Shown here in pieces: positions 6,122-7,898 of a DNA stretch of 7,898 nucleotides. A program made the position numbers and the translations under genes. The stretch covers positions 1-7,898 of the forward strand of contig JAEYWU010000072.1 in assembly GCA_023428785.1 (NCBI GenBank), written 5' to 3'. The notes beneath the pieces are model-generated. The model was not told the origin of the DNA. It did not search any database and worked only from the letters and a program-made list of their open reading frames with translations. Positions within the stretch are counted from its first letter, which is position 1. Each line of letters opens with the position of its first letter. Source of the stretch: Pseudomonadota bacterium. GTDB taxonomy: Bacteria > Pseudomonadota > Alphaproteobacteria > Caulobacterales > Caulobacteraceae.

Positions 6122-7239
6122 AGAGCGGTCGTCTGTTCAGAGGCCTCAGCAGAGGCCGCGTCCGCCGCGTCCTCGGCGGCCGGAGCCGCTTCGCCGGCTG
6201 GAGCCGTCGAAACGAGGTTCACCGCCACGTCCGAGATGTCGGGCGCGCCGCCTTCGGTGCGGGCGCCGCTGGCTTGGCCCGAGACCTCGACCGTCTGCAT
6301 GAACTGTCCCGAGGCGCCGCGGCGACCGCCGAAACGATAGAAGATGTGGCTGCCAACCTGGGTCACGCGGACCAGCGATCCCGACCAGCGCGGGTTCACC
6401 GCCGTGGTGTGGAAGTGCGTAGCATTTCCGACTTGGGAGTAGACTTGGCCACTCAGGGCGCGGACGGCGACCTGGCGGGCGCGCTCCCAGGCGCCGCCTT
6501 CGCGGCGGCCGTTCATTGCGCCGTTGCAGACGAAGCTGAACTGGCAACCCGTCCGCCGGCCGGCGCCTTGATAAACCACACCGCAGACGGACTGGGGGAA
6601 GGCGGGATGACGGGCGCGGTTCAGGATGACCTGAGCGACCGCCTGCATTCCCGACTGACCCTCACCGCGGGCCTCGTAATAAACAGCGGTGGTCAGGCAA
6701 TCGAGGTCGCGAGAAGCTTCCAGAGCGCCGCCGAGGTGGAACGGCCGGGCCGCCTCTACGCTGACGGCGCCGCGCAGACCGGCGTCGCCAGACGTGCGGA
6801 CCAGGACAGCCTCGCCGTGAGATTCGAGAAGGGCAGACAGCTGCGCCGACTGGCGGTCGCGCTGCGCGTCACCGGCAACGGTATAGGGATCATGGCGGCG
6901 CGCGATCTGCAGCGCGCTGTGATCCAGCCCGCCGACGGCGGCAGCCAGAGCTTCATCGGTGAAGCCAGAATTATAGGCGCCCGCCATACGGTTCGCCTGA
7001 GCCCGGAGGGTAGCCGATTGCGCGACCGCGCCGCCCAGATAAGCCATGCCGACCGCCAAGCCCACAATCCCTCCGAACGCCGCGGCGGCGACCGATGCGC
7101 GCTGGCGGGTGAATCCGGTTTTAATCAGATGGGCGAGGTCGCGCGCAGCCTTCGGCGCACGCAGATGCGCGATAAAAGTCACCAGTCCGGTATCCTCTGC
7201 GGCGAGGGCGCTGCGGCCCCCCGACGAAGACATCCTCAT
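6118..7239 (-). CDS. SleB/CwlJ-type (Hydrolase_2) cell wall hydrolase, membrane-anchored
   Basis: 373 aa. A cytoplasmic N-terminus of about 48 residues is followed by one hydrophobic segment (50-73), so the rest should face the periplasm. The hydrolase domain occupies about 178-303: LDCLTTAVYYEARGEGQ with the likely catalytic Glu189, QAVAQVILNR, CGVVYQG, CQFSFVCNG, AWERARQVA, and GNATHFHTTAVNPRW...HIFYR. SleB-like enzymes cut peptidoglycan glycan strands. Outside spore formers they are thought to serve wall remodelling. Four Cys (181, 219, 232, 238) lie in the domain and could form disulfides. The C-terminal tail (about 345-370) is a low-complexity Ala/Glu region. The start is ATG 7239, with a second ATG at codon 3; neither has a strong Shine-Dalgarno. 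It converges on the 68-aa gene with a 4-base overlap. Family is confident; physiological role is not. Confidence 0.9.
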   Translation of the reverse strand: MRMSSSGGRSALAAEDTGLVTFIAHLRAPKAARDLAHLIKTGFTRQRASVAAAAFGGIVGLAVGMAYLGGAVAQSATLRAQANRMAGAYNSGFTDEALAAAVGGLDHSALQIARRHDPYTVAGDAQRDRQSAQLSALLESHGEAVLVRTSGDAGLRGAVSVEAARPFHLGGALEASRDLDCLTTAVYYEARGEGQSGMQAVAQVILNRARHPAFPQSVCGVVYQGAGRRTGCQFSFVCNGAMNGRREGGAWERARQVAVRALSGQVYSQVGNATHFHTTAVNPRWSGSLVRVTQVGSHIFYRFGGRRGASGQFMQTVEVSGQASGARTEGGAPDISDVAVNLVSTAPAGEAAPAAEDAADAASAEASEQTTAL

Positions 7240-7274
7240 GCCCGGAATAAGCAGGCCTGACTCAGGATGCAGAA

Positions 7275-7304
7275 GGCGCGCGATGGGGTGACCCGCCGCG
7301 CGCC
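7275..7304. repeat. Strong 30-base hairpin in the leader of the cell wall hydrolase gene
   Basis: GGCGCGCG (7275-7282) and CGCGCGCC (7297-7304) are perfect 8-base complements. Inside them GGG and CCC around TGA can extend the stem after a small internal loop. No T-run follows on either strand, so it does not look like an intrinsic terminator. On the minus strand it falls between the predicted promoter and the ATG at 7239, so it would be a 5' UTR structure of the hydrolase mRNA. Confidence 0.5.
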
Positions 7305-7325
7305 GAGACGCGCATTAGCCACCAG

Positions 7326-7354
7326 AATATGACCTCAATGTGTTCGATTCGCAA
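7326..7354 (-). promoter_or_regulatory. Predicted promoter of the cell wall hydrolase gene, with a GANTC site over the -35
   Basis: On the minus strand TTGCGA (7354-7349) and CATATT (7331-7326) are 17 bases apart, giving a start near 7319 and a leader of about 80 bases. A GATTC site (7346-7350) overlaps the -35, and another GANTC (7259-7263) lies in the leader. In Caulobacter, GANTC is methylated by CcrM and can set GcrA-dependent transcription. The core promoter match is only moderate. Confidence 0.35.
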
Positions 7355-7636
7355 GATCGTGCTGCAGCGCAACAATCCGCCGCGCCGTTGAGCAGATTTA
7401 TGAAGGCGCTTTTCGTCGCAAAGCCTAATCAGAAGACGGCGTAGCGAATACTGTATTGAGACACTGAATGGCTGTTTGCGCTGCGGCAATATCAGCTCAT
7501 GCGGATGGGGGAGGCGGCTCGAAACACCTGCGAAACGCCTGTGGATCGAATCGCGTTTCTGTCAGCATCGCCGCGAGCAAATCCGGGCGCACGGACCAGA
7601 CGAGCCAGCGCAAGCCCAGGGCTCGGTCCACGGTCC
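7355..7636. other. Gene-free stretch, lower GC than the rest; no feature assigned
   Basis: Between the predicted hydrolase promoter and the stress promoter at 7637 I find no gene with both a ribosome site and gene-like codon use. About 7320-7500 is visibly richer in A and T than the flanks. It holds a short palindrome AATAC-T-GTATT (7447-7457) and a loose inverted repeat (GATT...AGGC at 7395-7407 with GCCTAATC at 7423-7430). Very short open frames here (14 and 20 codons, at 7400 and 7329) lack Shine-Dalgarno sequences. A small RNA cannot be excluded, but nothing positive supports one. Confidence 0.4.
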
Positions 7637-7661
7637 GGAACCGCACACGCCACAGCCCGTT
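7637..7661 (+). promoter_or_regulatory. EcfG/SigT-type general stress promoter (GGAAC-N16-CGTT)
   Basis: GGAAC at 7637-7641 and CGTT at 7658-7661 have a 16-base spacer, the same as the site at 5869. The predicted start near 7669 leaves a leader of about 23 bases containing the GGAGG ribosome site (7682-7686) of the small lipoprotein gene. The full match to the EcfG consensus and the close placement before a strong start make this a good prediction. Confidence 0.72.
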
Positions 7662-7691
7662 AGGCTCCCAGCAGCATAGCTGGAGGTCGAG

Positions 7692-7883
7692 ATGCGCAAG
7701 GAACATTGGGTCATCGCCGCCATGGCAGCCACCGCCGTCGCGGTCGCCGCCTGCGGCACCACTATCGAACAGAAGGCCGCCACCGGCGCGGTCGCCGGCG
7801 CGGTCGTCGCCGGTCCGGTCGGGGCCGCTGTCGGCGGGGCCGCCGGCGCCGTCGTCGGCCACGCCCAGGACGAACCTCAGTAA
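7692..7883 (+). CDS. Small glycine-zipper lipoprotein (63 aa), probable general-stress gene
   Basis: ATG 7692 has GGAGG (7682-7686) 5 bases upstream. The 63-residue product begins with a hydrophobic lipoprotein signal ending VAAC (Cys21), so the mature form is a lipid-anchored peptide of 43 residues. The mature part holds a glycine zipper: Gly32, 36, 44, 48, 52 and 56 spaced mostly four apart in an Ala/Val-rich stretch, ending in a polar tail (HAQDEPQ). Such zippers pack tightly as transmembrane or membrane-associated helices. Small proteins of this kind are common in proteobacterial envelopes and their functions are mostly unknown. Asp is absent at the position after Cys21 (Gly22), so the inner-membrane retention signal is missing and an outer-membrane location is favoured. 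The upstream GGAAC-N16-CGTT suggests stress induction. Confidence 0.85.
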   Translation: MRKEHWVIAAMAATAVAVAACGTTIEQKAATGAVAGAVVAGPVGAAVGGAAGAVVGHAQDEPQ

Positions 7884-7898
7884 GACTCAGGCCGCCGT

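Noticed and set aside
6274..7260. Plus-strand open frame (328 codons) opposite the cell wall hydrolase gene
   Set aside because: The minus-strand frame carries a complete Hydrolase_2 domain and a membrane anchor. The plus-strand translation is Arg/Ala-rich with no domain and looks like a GC-bias shadow.
7275..7304. Strong hairpin considered as a rho-independent terminator
   Set aside because: No T-run follows on either strand, and no gene ends next to it; it fits better as a leader structure.
7262..7489. Minus-strand 75-codon frame in the gene-free stretch
   Set aside because: It would need a TTG start without a Shine-Dalgarno, it runs across the predicted hydrolase promoter and leader hairpin, and it shows no domain.
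7497..7706. Minus-strand frame with a Trp-rich, protein-like translation (from ATG 7706)
   Set aside because: No Shine-Dalgarno precedes the ATG, codon third positions are less GC-biased than in neighbouring genes, and the frame runs through the stress promoter and the start of the small lipoprotein gene. It remains the least certain rejection in the window.
7468..7898. Plus-strand frame open from ATG 7468 to the right edge
   Set aside because: The second part is an out-of-frame reading of the glycine-zipper gene, the translation is Arg/Ser/Pro-rich, and there is no ribosome site at the ATG.
1..7898. Mobile element, CRISPR array, toxin-antitoxin or defence system
   Set aside because: I saw no terminal inverted repeats, direct-repeat arrays, transposase or nuclease motifs, and composition is even apart from the short lower-GC stretch near 7320-7500.

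Overview
The window is a GC-rich, densely coded segment of an alphaproteobacterial chromosome, most likely from Caulobacterales (Caulobacter/Brevundimonas/Phenylobacterium-like). This placement is an inference. It rests on the protein sequences, on -35/-10 elements that resemble the Caulobacter housekeeping consensus, on two matches to the EcfG/SigT general-stress promoter consensus, and on GANTC (CcrM-type) sites near promoters. I could not run a search to fix the genus.

Left edge (1-351): the 5' end of a divergently read lipoprotein gene with a LamG-like start, then a promoter region. Just downstream of a predicted nadA promoter lies a perfect 8-bp inverted repeat (314-336), which looks like a repressor operator.

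Centre (352-4710): a four-gene operon, nadA - M50 membrane protease-like gene - nadB - nadC. NadB oxidises L-aspartate to iminoaspartate, NadA condenses this with dihydroxyacetone phosphate to quinolinate, and NadC converts quinolinate to nicotinate mononucleotide. This is the complete de novo route to NaMN. The unexpected member is a site-2-protease-like polytopic membrane protein with intact HEYGH and PPLDG motifs. It sits between nadA and nadB and shares an ATGA overlap with nadB; nadB and nadC also share an ATGA.

Right part (4707-7239): a minus-strand acyltransferase-3 membrane protein converges on nadC, and a minus-strand SleB-like cell wall hydrolase converges on a small plus-strand gene. 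Each convergent pair shares a 4-bp palindrome (CTAG, TTAA) that supplies both stop codons, so neither pair has room for a separate terminator.

Two very small plus-strand genes, a 68-aa hydrophilic protein and a 63-aa glycine-zipper lipoprotein, each have a strong Shine-Dalgarno and, just upstream, GGAAC-N16-CGTT. This is the promoter signature of the alphaproteobacterial general stress response sigma factor EcfG (SigT in Caulobacter). I regard this pair, the operator-like palindrome before nadA and the protease in the NAD operon as the most informative observations. I saw no CRISPR array, insertion sequence, tRNA or rRNA, and no convincing new multi-gene system. The nad operon with its embedded protease is the nearest candidate.
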